Shown here: positions 41,490-48,605 of the stretch, piece after piece
Layout: each line of letters starts with the position of its first letter
Position numbering within the stretch: position 1 is the stretch's first letter
Assembly: GCA_900318815.1 (NCBI GenBank)
Contig: ONMA01000001.1
Span: 1 to 52,192, forward strand
Length of the DNA: 52,192 bases
From: an uncultured Prevotellaceae bacterium
GTDB taxonomy: Bacteria > Bacteroidota > Bacteroidia > Bacteroidales > Bacteroidaceae
Direction of reading: 5' to 3'
Position numbers and translations under genes: made by a program
Notes under the pieces: generated by a model
Seen by the model: the letters and a program-made list of their open reading frames with translations, nothing else
What the model was told of the DNA's origin: nothing
Databases searched by the model: none

Positions 41490-42077
41490 TATCGATGTTG
41501 GTAGGGGTGTACTCCTTGTTATGCTCCACGGTGAAACAATAACCTGGTGGCGGACACTTGCAGCCGAGACGCTGCATTTCGGGGCCGATCTTCTCTACAC
41601 ATATATGGCCGATAGCGGCGTAGTTAGGGATGACTTCACGATGGCTTGCCACGATGATTTCGGGCAGCGATTGAATGCTAAATTTTCCATTGTATTCATT
41701 TCTTTGCGAGCGTTCCTCCAGTCGAGCAGCTGGTTCCTGCGGGCTATCAGTGCCTTCAGTTGTGCCTCCGTTTCCCTGATCATCTCGGTCATCTGGCGGA
41801 GGGTGGGCGTGTGCGAACCATCGTCAAACAAGTCCTTAATCTCGTCTAACGAGAAGCCAAGCCGTTGCAGGTCGCGGATGTCCTTCAACTGTTGCATCTG
41901 GTCGATGCAGTAATAGCGATAACCCGTCCACTCGTCCACCTCGTCAGGCACGAGTAGTCCCTTCTGCTCGTAGTGACGCAGTTTTTTACTGTTACCTGCA
42001 TCAAATGGGAACGCTCGACCTCTGGTCGCTTTGCTTGCAAAGAACTCTCCGATTTTTAACCTTGTTTTCTTACTCAT
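41490..42077 (-). pseudogene. Decayed duplicate of the MerR/GyrI regulator
   Basis: A close copy, by eye about 90% identical, of the gene at 34707-35531. It includes promoter and upstream sequence (homology continues to about 42170). It has been damaged three ways. A 31-bp element (42011-42041) is inserted after the ninth to tenth codon (GEF-FASKATRGRAFPFDAGN), with a one-base loss nearby that keeps frame. One T is missing from a T-run at about 41680, shifting frame at the start of the effector domain. Homology ends after TPTNIDI, so the last third of the protein is lost. Confidence 0.8.
42011..42041. repeat. 31-bp modular element inserted in the MerR duplicate
   Basis: Absent from the parent gene at the corresponding place (35490 region), so it is a real insertion. 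It begins ACGCTCGACCTCTGGTCG (with a CGACC-TCT-GGTCG hairpin) and ends CTTTGCTTGCAAA. The first half matches the insert at 48799-48842; the second matches that at 45102-45127. Confidence 0.8.
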
Positions 42078-42153
42078 ATCGCGCGATGTTTTTTGCTAAG
42101 CGACTGCGAAGTTAAGGCGTGACCTTAGGGACGAGTCAAGGGAAAAGAAGACT

Positions 42154-42627
42154 TTAACATGGATTTAACACTTTTCCTTCCCATGTTCGTAATAACACGA
42201 TTTGCTCAGCCGTATGGAACCAGTGCTCACCGTCAGCCATGATAGTTACTTGGCAATGGTGTTGATTTATGAACTCTCGGCCTACCTCATCGCTTACAAC
42301 CAGGTCCACCTTTGGGCGAAGGATGTATGTGGGTACATCCCAACGTGTAATCGGGTTATTGATAACCCACTAGTAATAGTCTTCCTCACGCGATGGCTGT
42401 TCTTCGATAAACCTCTTCATGTATACTTCCAATTCATGTAAAGATAATCGAGAACCTCATTCAGCAAAGGCAGCACCTCCCAAGGCTTACACTCTACCGG
42501 CAGGTCGATAGCCATAACCTGATAACCTTTTGGTACTGCCACCTCTGCAAAGGCCAATGCCTCTTCCTTGTGTCCATGCAACCCATGTACATAAAGGAAT
42601 ACCTTTTTGCTCTTTTCACCATAGTCT
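42154..42627 (-). pseudogene. Alpha/beta-hydrolase remnant with deleted middle
   Basis: The N-terminal part reads KKVFLYVHGLHGHKEEALAFAEVAVPKGYQVMAIDLP (oxyanion HGLxGHKE) and reaches LDYLYMNWKYT-stop. A different frame then gives MKRFIEEQPSREEDYY-stop-WVINNPITRWDVPTYILRPKVDLVVSDEVG...MADGEHWFHTAEQ, the C-terminal part with the catalytic His region. The nucleophile-elbow region (GxSxGxxxA) is missing, so some 80 residues have been lost, with a TAG in place of a codon after DYY. It follows the HEAT remnant directly and may once have been a separate gene. Confidence 0.65.
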
Positions 42628-42949
42628 ATCTCCATCGCTTCGATGGTACGCTTCAGTTCGTCCATCAGTTCTGGATAGAAGGTACACATGCGATAGGCGA
42701 GTTTCATGCAGAGCGTCTGGATGCCGGGGAACTCCTCGATACTGACCGTATGCTCGAAACAGAAGTCAAGGAAGTCTGTCCGCAGATCGTCCTCAGTCCC
42801 CACAAAGCGCTCCTCGCCACACGATAGTCCGAATCGAAAACATACCGTCGTGCAAAACCGAGGAAATCACCCGCAGCCCTAATCTCCTGATAGATTTCCT
42901 GCGCTCCGCCCTCAGAAAACGTCTGCCTCAGTCTCTCACTCGTAATCAT
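42628..42949 (-). pseudogene. HEAT-like repeat protein remnant
   Basis: Starts MITSERLRQTFSEGGAQEIYQEIRAAGDFLGFARRYVFDSDYRVARSALWGL and continues in another frame as EDDLRTDFLDFCFEHTVSIEEFPGIQTLCMKLAYRMCTFYPELMDELKRTIEAMEID. From memory, Bacteroidales have a roughly 160-residue helical-repeat protein with these two ends, separated by about 45 residues that are missing here. The deletion breaks the frame near 42805. The start overlaps the acyltransferase stop by 4 nt, so they were one operon. Confidence 0.6.
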
Positions 42950-43876
42950 AATACTTTCTTCGCTCCGGGAATCATCTTTATCAACCAAGTGAGCACAAAC
43001 GAACTAATGGTCGTAATAATGCCGATGAACATGAACTTGCCGAAGGCTCCTATCCAGATGCCGTCGGTGGCATATTGCAGAACTATCATCAGCAACAGAT
43101 GGAAGATATAGGCACCATACGACAGGGCGGCACACCACTGACAAAATTTACAGTTCCAATTGCCATACTCGCGGAACAGCCAGAGCAGTCCAAAACAGAT
43201 GAAGACACACAAGAGCGATTCGTAGATGCCAAACCACTCAGTAACGAAAGCGTTCCAAGCCCCACCATCACGCAGATAGATGCCCAATGCCAATGCACAT
43301 CCAATCGCTAACGATAGTGCTCCTGTGATGTTGCTCATTTTTTCGAGCCAGGCAAATCTACGTGCTAGAATGCCGATAACGAACATCATGACGTATAATA
43401 CCCATCACGCCGCCAAATATCAGCAGGCCGATGATGGTAGGTTTCGATGAGCACTCGCCATTGATTGGTTTGCATATCAATCGTATTAGGGCATAAATCA
43501 GACAGAACACCAGCAGACTCTCAATATACCATATATGCCCAATTTCCAGCTTGCTTGATAAAATAGATAAAAGTCCTCCCATCAGTAACAGTGGGATTCC
43601 CAGACGGATGAGTTTCTTCTGCACAAACACCTTTGTTCCCTGTTTATCGAAACTCGTGGACACGAAATAACCTGAAATCAGGAAGAACAGCCCCATGAAG
43701 AAGGCCGCATTGACTGAGAAGAAGTGCCATATCCAAGGCATAAACTCGGCAGGATTGCTGGGATGGTAAGCCCAGCCGCCACCATCGCCGTATGCCTGAC
43801 CAGCGTGGTGGAATATCACCAGCACCGTCAGGCACACCTTCAGATTGTCCAGATATAAAAGCCGTTTCTTATTCAT
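42946..43876 (-). pseudogene. Acyltransferase-3 family membrane protein with internal deletion
   Basis: An OafA/WecH-like membrane O-acyltransferase. The N-terminal part (MNKKRLLYLDNLKVCLTVLVIFHHAGQAYG, with the catalytic-type His pair) runs through several membrane segments to GLLIFGGVMGII. The frame then breaks and resumes as YVMMFVIGILARRFAWLEK and on through four more membrane segments to KMIPGAKKVL. About 30-50 residues seem missing at the join near 43385, and the span is one base off a multiple of three. It has regulon promoter copy 4, whose -7 box is 19 nt before the ATG. Confidence 0.75.
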
Positions 43877-43895
43877 TTCTATATATTCGACGCTG

Positions 43896-43960
43896 CAAAA
43901 ATACGAATTGTTGCCGAGATTGCCAAACATTTGGGATAAACTGCATTGATGTGTGATGAA
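43896..43960 (-). promoter_or_regulatory. Conserved regulon promoter, copy 4 (acyltransferase)
   Basis: Minus strand: -7 box TATTTTTG (43903-43896), 19-nt spacer, TTTGG (43927-43923). Plus-strand direct repeats TGGGATAAA (43932-43940) and TGTGATGAA (43952-43960). GCAGCGTC follows the -7 box. Confidence 0.8.
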
Positions 43961-43966
43961 TTGACA

Positions 43967-44706
43967 TTAATTGCTTCCCATGCGCTCTTGCTCGGCTTTA
44001 CCTGCACCAGTTCCCTTATACTTGCTCTTCTGGGCGTTGAAGGTGTAGCGGATGGAGATGTCCAGACGATGGCTACGGCTTCGTGTTTTCTGCACAGTGT
44101 AGAAGAAGCCACAATCATGAGCCATATCCTGTACGCTACGCTGGAACACATCACTGATGCTGGCACGCAGGCACAGGGCATCATTCTTCAGCCAGCACTT
44201 CTGTACTACAAAACCGAGGTTGTATGAAGGTGAGAGTATACGGAAGTTCAGTACGTCGCCCTTGGTCTGGATGTTAGCGTTGGCCTCCAACTGCCAGCTG
44301 TGCTTAAAGCGGAAAGTGTTGTTCAGGTCGAAGAAGAAGATGGGCTTGGTGAAGGTCACATCCGTCTTGCCAGTGACGCTACGAGGATCGTCGTAGGTCA
44401 TTGTGTTCCAGAACTTCTGTCCTCCGATAGTCCAGCTTGGGCTATATACACCCGATAACCGATGTACGAGAATCGTAGAATGGAGTAGGCATCGGTAGTC
44501 TGAATCTGGAAGAAACCATCCACATCGCTCGTTGCACCTTGTATATAGGTAGAGTCGGCTGTGAGTAGTGCTACACTTACAAACGTCAGGGGCTCACCCT
44601 GCGCGTCAATTACTCGTCCACCAACATCCTCGGTCTTAGCATCGGCTGTTAAACACATCATCATTGCAGCTATTAAAGCTAACATTTTCAAACTTAACTT
44701 TTTCAT
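43967..44706 (-). pseudogene. Outer-membrane receptor reduced to its two ends
   Basis: The first 90 or so residues have a signal peptide (KLSLKMLALIAAMMMCLTADA) and a carboxypeptidase-like regulatory domain (VGGRVIDAQGEPLTFVSVALLTADSTYIQGATSDVDGFF). At about 44430 the frame changes to WTIGGQKFWNTMTYDDPRSVTGKTDVTF and continues with the last barrel strands to KSKYKGTGAGKAEQERMGSN. The plug and most of the barrel, several hundred residues, are missing. It keeps regulon promoter copy 5. It is clearly non-functional as a receptor. Confidence 0.8.
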
Positions 44707-44728
44707 CTTCTTTCTTGTTTTGACGCTG

Positions 44729-44793
44729 CAAAATTACATGGAGTTGTGGATAGTGCCAAATTTTTGGGATAAACAGCTCTGATTTGTGACGAG
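44729..44793 (-). promoter_or_regulatory. Conserved regulon promoter, copy 5 (receptor remnant)
   Basis: Minus strand: -7 box TAATTTTG (44736-44729), 19-nt spacer, TTTGG (44760-44756). Plus-strand direct repeats TGGGATAAA (44765-44773) and TGTGACGAG (44785-44793). GCAGCGTC follows the -7 box. Confidence 0.8.
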
Positions 44794-44862
44794 TTGCACC
44801 TGCTTTCCGTTAAATGTCGTCACTTTTTAAGGAATAATACTGATTGTTTGCGAAATATTGTG

Positions 44863-44870
44863 TATATTTG
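44863..44870 (+). promoter_or_regulatory. -7 box of the second DUF4160 gene
   Basis: TATATTTG followed by CC, 30 nt before the ATG at 44901. Confidence 0.45.
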
Positions 44871-44900
44871 CCGACGTAAACGAATAAAACGAGAAAGATT

Positions 44901-45334
44901 ATGCCAAAGATATTCGAATACTTCGGGTTCATATTCTACTTCTACTCCAACGAGCACGAGCCGATACACGTCCACGTGCTCCACGGGGGCAGGGAGAGCA
45001 TCTTCGACCTCATCATGATGAACGGCGAGCTGGCCGAGATACGTATGCGCGAGAAGCACGGAGCTGAGCCGCTGCCGGAGAAGGACAAACGCACGGCAGA
45101 GCAATTCTTTGCAAGCAAAGCGGCATAGCCGAGCGCATCCGCAAGTACCACAAGAACATCATTGACAAGTGGGTGAAGTTCTTCGTCCTGAAGCAGAGCG
45201 TCCGCAGTACAAACATCAAGTACCTCGACCCCCGCAAGTTCAGCCGCTTCACCATCGACAACGGTAACATCGTGTGGGGCAAGAACTGGGACCTGATTTT
45301 CCCCGTTGAGAATTTGTACGCCGGTAGGATATAA
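44901..45334 (+). pseudogene. DUF4160 gene broken by an insert and fused to a DUF2442 tail
   Basis: Starts as a normal DUF4160 protein (MPKIFEYFGFIFYFYSNEHEPIHVHVLHGGRESIFDLIMMNGELAEIRMREKHGAEPLPEKDKRTAE). It then hits FFASKAA-stop, encoded by the short element at 45102-45127. Past it, in another frame, the expected DUF4160 C-terminus reappears (ERIRKYHKNIIDKWVKFFVLKQSVRSTNIK) and runs straight into the end of a DUF2442 protein (KFSRFTIDNGNIVWGKNWDLIFPVENLY). So there is one insertion plus one deletion that removed the gene junction. The short upstream frame could still be translated (75 residues). Confidence 0.7.
45102..45127. repeat. Short modular element in the second DUF4160 gene
   Basis: TTCTTTGCAAGCAAAGCG is the reverse complement of the second half of the element at 42011-42041. 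Here it shifts the frame and introduces a stop. Confidence 0.65.
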
Positions 45335-45412
45335 ACGACAACGTACAATGACATGAGTGGATAGACTGACAGACTGGCGGGGTTATCCGCTTTGAATAAG
45401 AACGAAAACATC

Positions 45413-45919
45413 ATGGAAGAAATCAAAATATATCACTCTGTCTGGCGGATGCTTCTCATTAGCATCAGCTGTTTGGCATTTGCCGCAATTGCGGTTATGA
45501 TGCTTCACAGTCCTCAGACAAATCACATGATTGCATGGATTGGCGTTGTCTTTTTCGGCTTAGGCGGACTGTCTTTACTCTATTGGCTGTTGAAAGAAAG
45601 ACTGACTGGTCAACCTTTCTTGACCATTACTGATGAGGGTGTCATATACAGCGGCGGATGGAAACGATACGAAATTCGCTTTGCAGACGTAAATTCCTTC
45701 TCGCTGCTGGGTGGAAGACAGAACAAGATTATCGGCATCCATTTCAAGGATGGCGTAGAACGTCAGAAGATGGAAGACGCAAACATCATCGGTCGTCTTG
45801 CCCGCAGGTTTAATCTGGCCGTGAGCGGCACGCAGGAGTCCATTTCCCTTTCTGGCGTTTCAATGAAGGCACAGGAACTATGCGATTTGTTGAACGATAG
45901 GCTGAAACACATGAAATAA
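45413..45919 (+). CDS. STM3941-like small membrane protein
   Basis: A 168-residue protein starting at ATG 45413 (MEEIKIYHSVWRMLL); an upstream TTG is less likely. Two membrane segments follow (LLISISCLAFAAIAVMML and MIAWIGVVFFGLGGLSLLYWLL), then a cytoplasmic PH-like domain (PFLTITDEGVIYSGGWKRYEIRFADVNSFSLLG...KIIGIHFKDG). The layout matches the STM3941 family of unknown function, by memory. It is the only gene between 41.1 and 46.2 kb that looks undamaged. No clear promoter was found. Confidence 0.75.
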   Translation: MEEIKIYHSVWRMLLISISCLAFAAIAVMMLHSPQTNHMIAWIGVVFFGLGGLSLLYWLLKERLTGQPFLTITDEGVIYSGGWKRYEIRFADVNSFSLLGGRQNKIIGIHFKDGVERQKMEDANIIGRLARRFNLAVSGTQESISLSGVSMKAQELCDLLNDRLKHMK

Positions 45920-45930
45920 AGGTACACGAT

Positions 45931-46074
45931 ATAACCCGCATCGACATCACCAAATCCATCCGACAGTCTCTCTCGTCGCTCCCCATGCCCATCGACGCAC
46001 TGCTCTATGGCAGCGAGGCACGCGGCGACGCACGTCCTGACTCCGACATAGACCTTCTGATACTATTGTTCTAA
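45931..46074 (+). pseudogene. Nucleotidyltransferase fragment (MNT-type)
   Basis: Encodes ITRIDITKSIRQSLSSLPMPIDALLYGSEARGDARPDSDIDLLILLF-stop. The GSEARGD...DSDID segment is the catalytic signature of minimal nucleotidyltransferases. There is no ATG in the expected place (the related copy at 31235 has one) and the protein ends right after the DSDID motif, losing half the domain. The truncation point coincides with the tail of a convergent beta-lactamase remnant. Confidence 0.7.
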
Positions 46075-46248
46075 TAGTTGTCTGGCAATATTTGCTATTT
46101 CAGCCTCTGATGGTGAGTGCGTGGCGAAAACGGCGATAATGGCGTGGCTTCCGTCGGGCATGAGAATGATACCTGCATCGTTCATGTCTTGCACTCCTTC
46201 AGCGGAAGGAAATCCTGTACCTGTCTTATGTACGATAGGGGTATCTGT
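46063..46248 (-). pseudogene. 3-prime fragment of a class A beta-lactamase gene
   Basis: A 61-codon frame without a start: TDTPIVHKTGTGFPSAEGVQDMNDAGIILMPDGSHAIIAVFATHSPSEAEIANIARQLLEQ-stop. HKTGTG is the KTG box, and the following strand and C-terminal helix fit class A serine beta-lactamases (CfxA/CepA-like subclass A2; exact family not certain). The S-x-x-K and SDN parts are absent, replaced upstream by the end of the flavodoxin-fold gene, with which it overlaps by about 20 nt. It cannot give resistance. Confidence 0.75.
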
Positions 46249-46912
46249 TTAGATACGGTTTATCATCCAATGGACGGGTGCAGCCCCATTGCTGGGCATA
46301 ACGTTCGAAGTTCTTGCGTACAAGACGTTTGATGAAGAGCCGGAACAGCAGGTGAACAATCCAAGGATTCTTTTCTGGGCCAGTGAATTTACTGGCCTCG
46401 GTTGTCATGAAATTGCCATTGCTGACGAATGAGTGCCCCATCTTGATGTAGGCATCCAGTTTCTTGGTCATCACTTTTTTCATCTTCTCATCGTCGCGCA
46501 TACGAATCAGGAAACTGCCGCCTTGAACCAGACAACCGCCGTAGGTGCAGCCTAACTGCGCTGGGAGCGACTGCAAGAATCGCTCGCAAAGACGCAGTTG
46601 GTGCCCTTCGTCGAAACCTCCGTGCAGGATGAACGACATCTGCGCTGGCTGCTGACGCTCTGTTGGCAATGTCTCTAAAAACTCAAGCATGATACTGGGC
46701 ACGCACTCCACAAACAGAGGCAGGGCGAATATGATTTGATCGTGGCTGATGATAGACGCACGTGCGGCATCCCATTCCTTGCGGTTCGACAGCGAATAGA
46801 GATCGTATGAGGAGCCAGAAGCTTGGAGTCCTTTGACAAACGACTGGATAATTTTGTCCGTATTGCTGAACTTCTGCACACGCGGACTTCCGTTGATAAT
46901 GACTACATGCAT
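46226..46912 (-). CDS. Flavodoxin-fold NAD(P)H-dependent oxidoreductase
   Basis: A 228-residue flavodoxin-fold protein. It begins MHVVIINGSPRVQKFSNTDKIIQSFVKGL, the FMN-phosphate loop (GSPR..S.T), then DQIIFALPLFVECVPSIMLEFLETL and FILHGGFDEGHQLRLCERFL and a helical C-terminal extension. Members are FMN reductases or quinone reductases. The last residues (NRYPYRT-stop) run into the beta-lactamase remnant, so the C-terminus may be a new sequence. The start overlaps the stop of the other flavodoxin-fold gene by 10 nt; both come from regulon promoter copy 6. Confidence 0.8.
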   Translation of the reverse strand: MHVVIINGSPRVQKFSNTDKIIQSFVKGLQASGSSYDLYSLSNRKEWDAARASIISHDQIIFALPLFVECVPSIMLEFLETLPTERQQPAQMSFILHGGFDEGHQLRLCERFLQSLPAQLGCTYGGCLVQGGSFLIRMRDDEKMKKVMTKKLDAYIKMGHSFVSNGNFMTTEASKFTGPEKNPWIVHLLFRLFIKRLVRKNFERYAQQWGCTRPLDDKPYLNRYPYRT

Positions 46913-47406
46913 AGCTCGCCCTCCTTTCTTATATTATATACACCTAAAGAGTTCCCAGCGAGGTTTGAGGCCACGCGACGGCTCCATTCTTCGAGAAACT
47001 CCTGATCGGCCTGGCCTTTGTAAATAAGGCCGAAGTTCAGCGGATGGTAGCGCAGCTCGTGACGTTCCAAGCCGTCACGGAACTCCACATACATATTCAG
47101 CATCGGCACAATACGGTCCATTACCCGCTTGCCGCGCCAGTCCACGAATCCGAAGCGCGTATCCGACACCAGCCACATATTCTCTGCATCCACCAGCTTC
47201 TTGATGATGTCCTCATAGTCATCTTTGATAGCGCAGATACCGGGCGTCTTCAGCCAGCACAGGTTGCAGCCCATGCAATGCGCAATCTTCATGTCGGAGG
47301 TGTTGATAATCTCCGTATCAGCATCATTAATCAGAGTGCTCATCTTATCTGAAATTGCATGCTCCTCTAATGTGTTCAATACAATTGTTTTCATTTTATT
47401 TTCCAT
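46903..47406 (-). CDS. Flavodoxin-family iron-sulfur-type FMN reductase-like protein
   Basis: A 167-residue protein from ATG 47406 (MENKMKTIVLNTLEEHAIS). The GSP-like phosphate loop of the family is replaced (LNTLEEHAISDKM), but the CMGCNLCWLKTPGICAIKDDYEDIIKKLVDAENMW segment is the typical CxxCxxC...C part of flavodoxin-family NAD(P)H oxidoreductases. I chose this start because the frame upstream (KILSRSTSTTKMLRG) looks like out-of-frame coding: the other frame there reads INLDDKDAAWRCIIENYGK-stop, perhaps the remnant of a small leader gene (47407-47490). It overlaps the next gene by 10 nt. Confidence 0.75.
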   Translation of the reverse strand: MENKMKTIVLNTLEEHAISDKMSTLINDADTEIINTSDMKIAHCMGCNLCWLKTPGICAIKDDYEDIIKKLVDAENMWLVSDTRFGFVDWRGKRVMDRIVPMLNMYVEFRDGLERHELRYHPLNFGLIYKGQADQEFLEEWSRRVASNLAGNSLGVYNIRKEGELCM

Positions 47407-47504
47407 AATTCTCAATAATACATCTCCACGCAGCATCTTTGTCGTCGAGGTTGATCTTGATAAAATCTTCACTTACTTTTCATTTTTGTTGTTGTTTGAC
47501 GCTG

Positions 47505-47569
47505 CAAAAGTACACATAAATGCAGAGACAGCCAAACATCTGGGATAAACTGCAACGATTTGTGACGGA
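47505..47569 (-). promoter_or_regulatory. Conserved regulon promoter, copy 6 (flavodoxin pair)
   Basis: Minus strand: -7 box TACTTTTG (47512-47505), 19-nt spacer, TTTGG (47536-47532). Plus-strand direct repeats TGGGATAAA (47541-47549) and TGTGACGGA (47561-47569). GCAGCGTC follows the -7 box. Confidence 0.8.
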
Positions 47570-47621
47570 TGGCACAAATCAGACGCAATCATACTTAAAA
47601 AATCTTCACCTTATTTGCAAT

Positions 47622-48605
47622 TCATTTCAAATACTCCATGATTCCCTTGCGATAGAGTTCTGCGGGATCGCTGATACCCTCATTCGACAGGCGGTCGAAT
47701 ATCCTGCAGAATGTCTGTACGTCAGCCTCGCCAAAGGCATGGTAATCGGCAGTCTTTTGGCCTGCAATCTTGCAGTTGTACCAGCAGGCCAGACTCTCGA
47801 AAGCACTCCAGGGCGCGTAGGTCAGGTCGCGCTCTGAATCGAGCTTCCGTGTGTAGGTTTTCATTTCTTCCACGATGGGGTCGATGCTGTCCTGCATCAG
47901 GAAGATGCCGAACTCATGACTGAACATCGCCAACTGGTAGTCGATGTCCTGATTGTACCAGACGGTGTTGGTGCTGTCGTTCAGATTGTTGTACGAAGGG
48001 CCTTTCTGGCCTGCACGATACAGCAACCAATGATAATCGCCCCGCCGCCAAGTATAGCCAGTCACACACTCCCATTCCTTGACGAACGACTGCTCCTGCA
48101 TCCATTGGCTCAGCAGTTGCCGACGCTCCTCCATATCGGCCCTCACCTGTGGATAGATGTTCTTGAGGTAAGCGTCGTAGTTTTCTACATACACGTTGGC
48201 GATAGTGCGGACAGCAGCTATCACGTCAGCAGGCGCATTCGCTTTCTTTCCTTCATTCATCACCACATTCATCACCACCTGCATCGAGTCGACATTGGGA
48301 ATGTTTTCTGACGAAACGCCAAAGAAAAACGGCCCGGCCAACATGCCTCCCTCGCCTTGTCCGAAGGTCAGGTAAGCCTTATACTTCTGCAAGGTGTCAA
48401 TAGCAGCCTGCGGAAGCGTGTTACCATATTTCGCTGCATACAGCGAGTCTGAGAATCCCAGTCCCGCCAGCGTATAGAGATGCGTCACGTAGTTCACCTC
48501 CGGGCGAATCTCCATCAGTATCTTAACCTCCGGCCTTGGCGTTTGTGCATGCTGGGGCATGGTTCCTATAATAAGAAACGCCAAGAGCAATAACATATAC
48601 TTCAT
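47622..48605 (-). CDS. Secreted protein with HExxx-like motif, unknown function
   Basis: A 327-residue exported protein (signal peptide MKYMLLLLAFLIIGTMPQHA, then QTPRPEVKI). The body has VKILMEIRPEVNYVTHLYTLAGLGFSD, resembling DUF4932-type putative metalloprotease-like proteins, and MFSHEFGIFLMQDSI, which could be a degenerate HExxH. I cannot assign it firmly. The ATG at 48605 overlaps the stop of the GNAT-zinc ribbon gene by 4 nt (an ATG at 48614 is also possible), so it is translationally coupled to that gene. No membrane segment beyond the signal. Confidence 0.6.
   Translation of the reverse strand: MKYMLLLLAFLIIGTMPQHAQTPRPEVKILMEIRPEVNYVTHLYTLAGLGFSDSLYAAKYGNTLPQAAIDTLQKYKAYLTFGQGEGGMLAGPFFFGVSSENIPNVDSMQVVMNVVMNEGKKANAPADVIAAVRTIANVYVENYDAYLKNIYPQVRADMEERRQLLSQWMQEQSFVKEWECVTGYTWRRGDYHWLLYRAGQKGPSYNNLNDSTNTVWYNQDIDYQLAMFSHEFGIFLMQDSIDPIVEEMKTYTRKLDSERDLTYAPWSAFESLACWYNCKIAGQKTADYHAFGEADVQTFCRIFDRLSNEGISDPAELYRKGIMEYLK

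Noticed and set aside
42202-42441. Plus-strand 79-residue frame
   Set aside because: It lies opposite the C-terminal remnant of the alpha/beta hydrolase, whose DGEHWFHT motif shows the true coding strand.
45931-46074. Functional MNT-HEPN toxin-antitoxin system
   Set aside because: The nucleotidyltransferase has no start codon and lacks its second half, and no HEPN gene is nearby.
46226-46912. Beta-lactamase as part of the flavodoxin-type gene
   Set aside because: The KTG-containing fragment is in another frame and only overlaps its 3-prime end; the two are separate genes.
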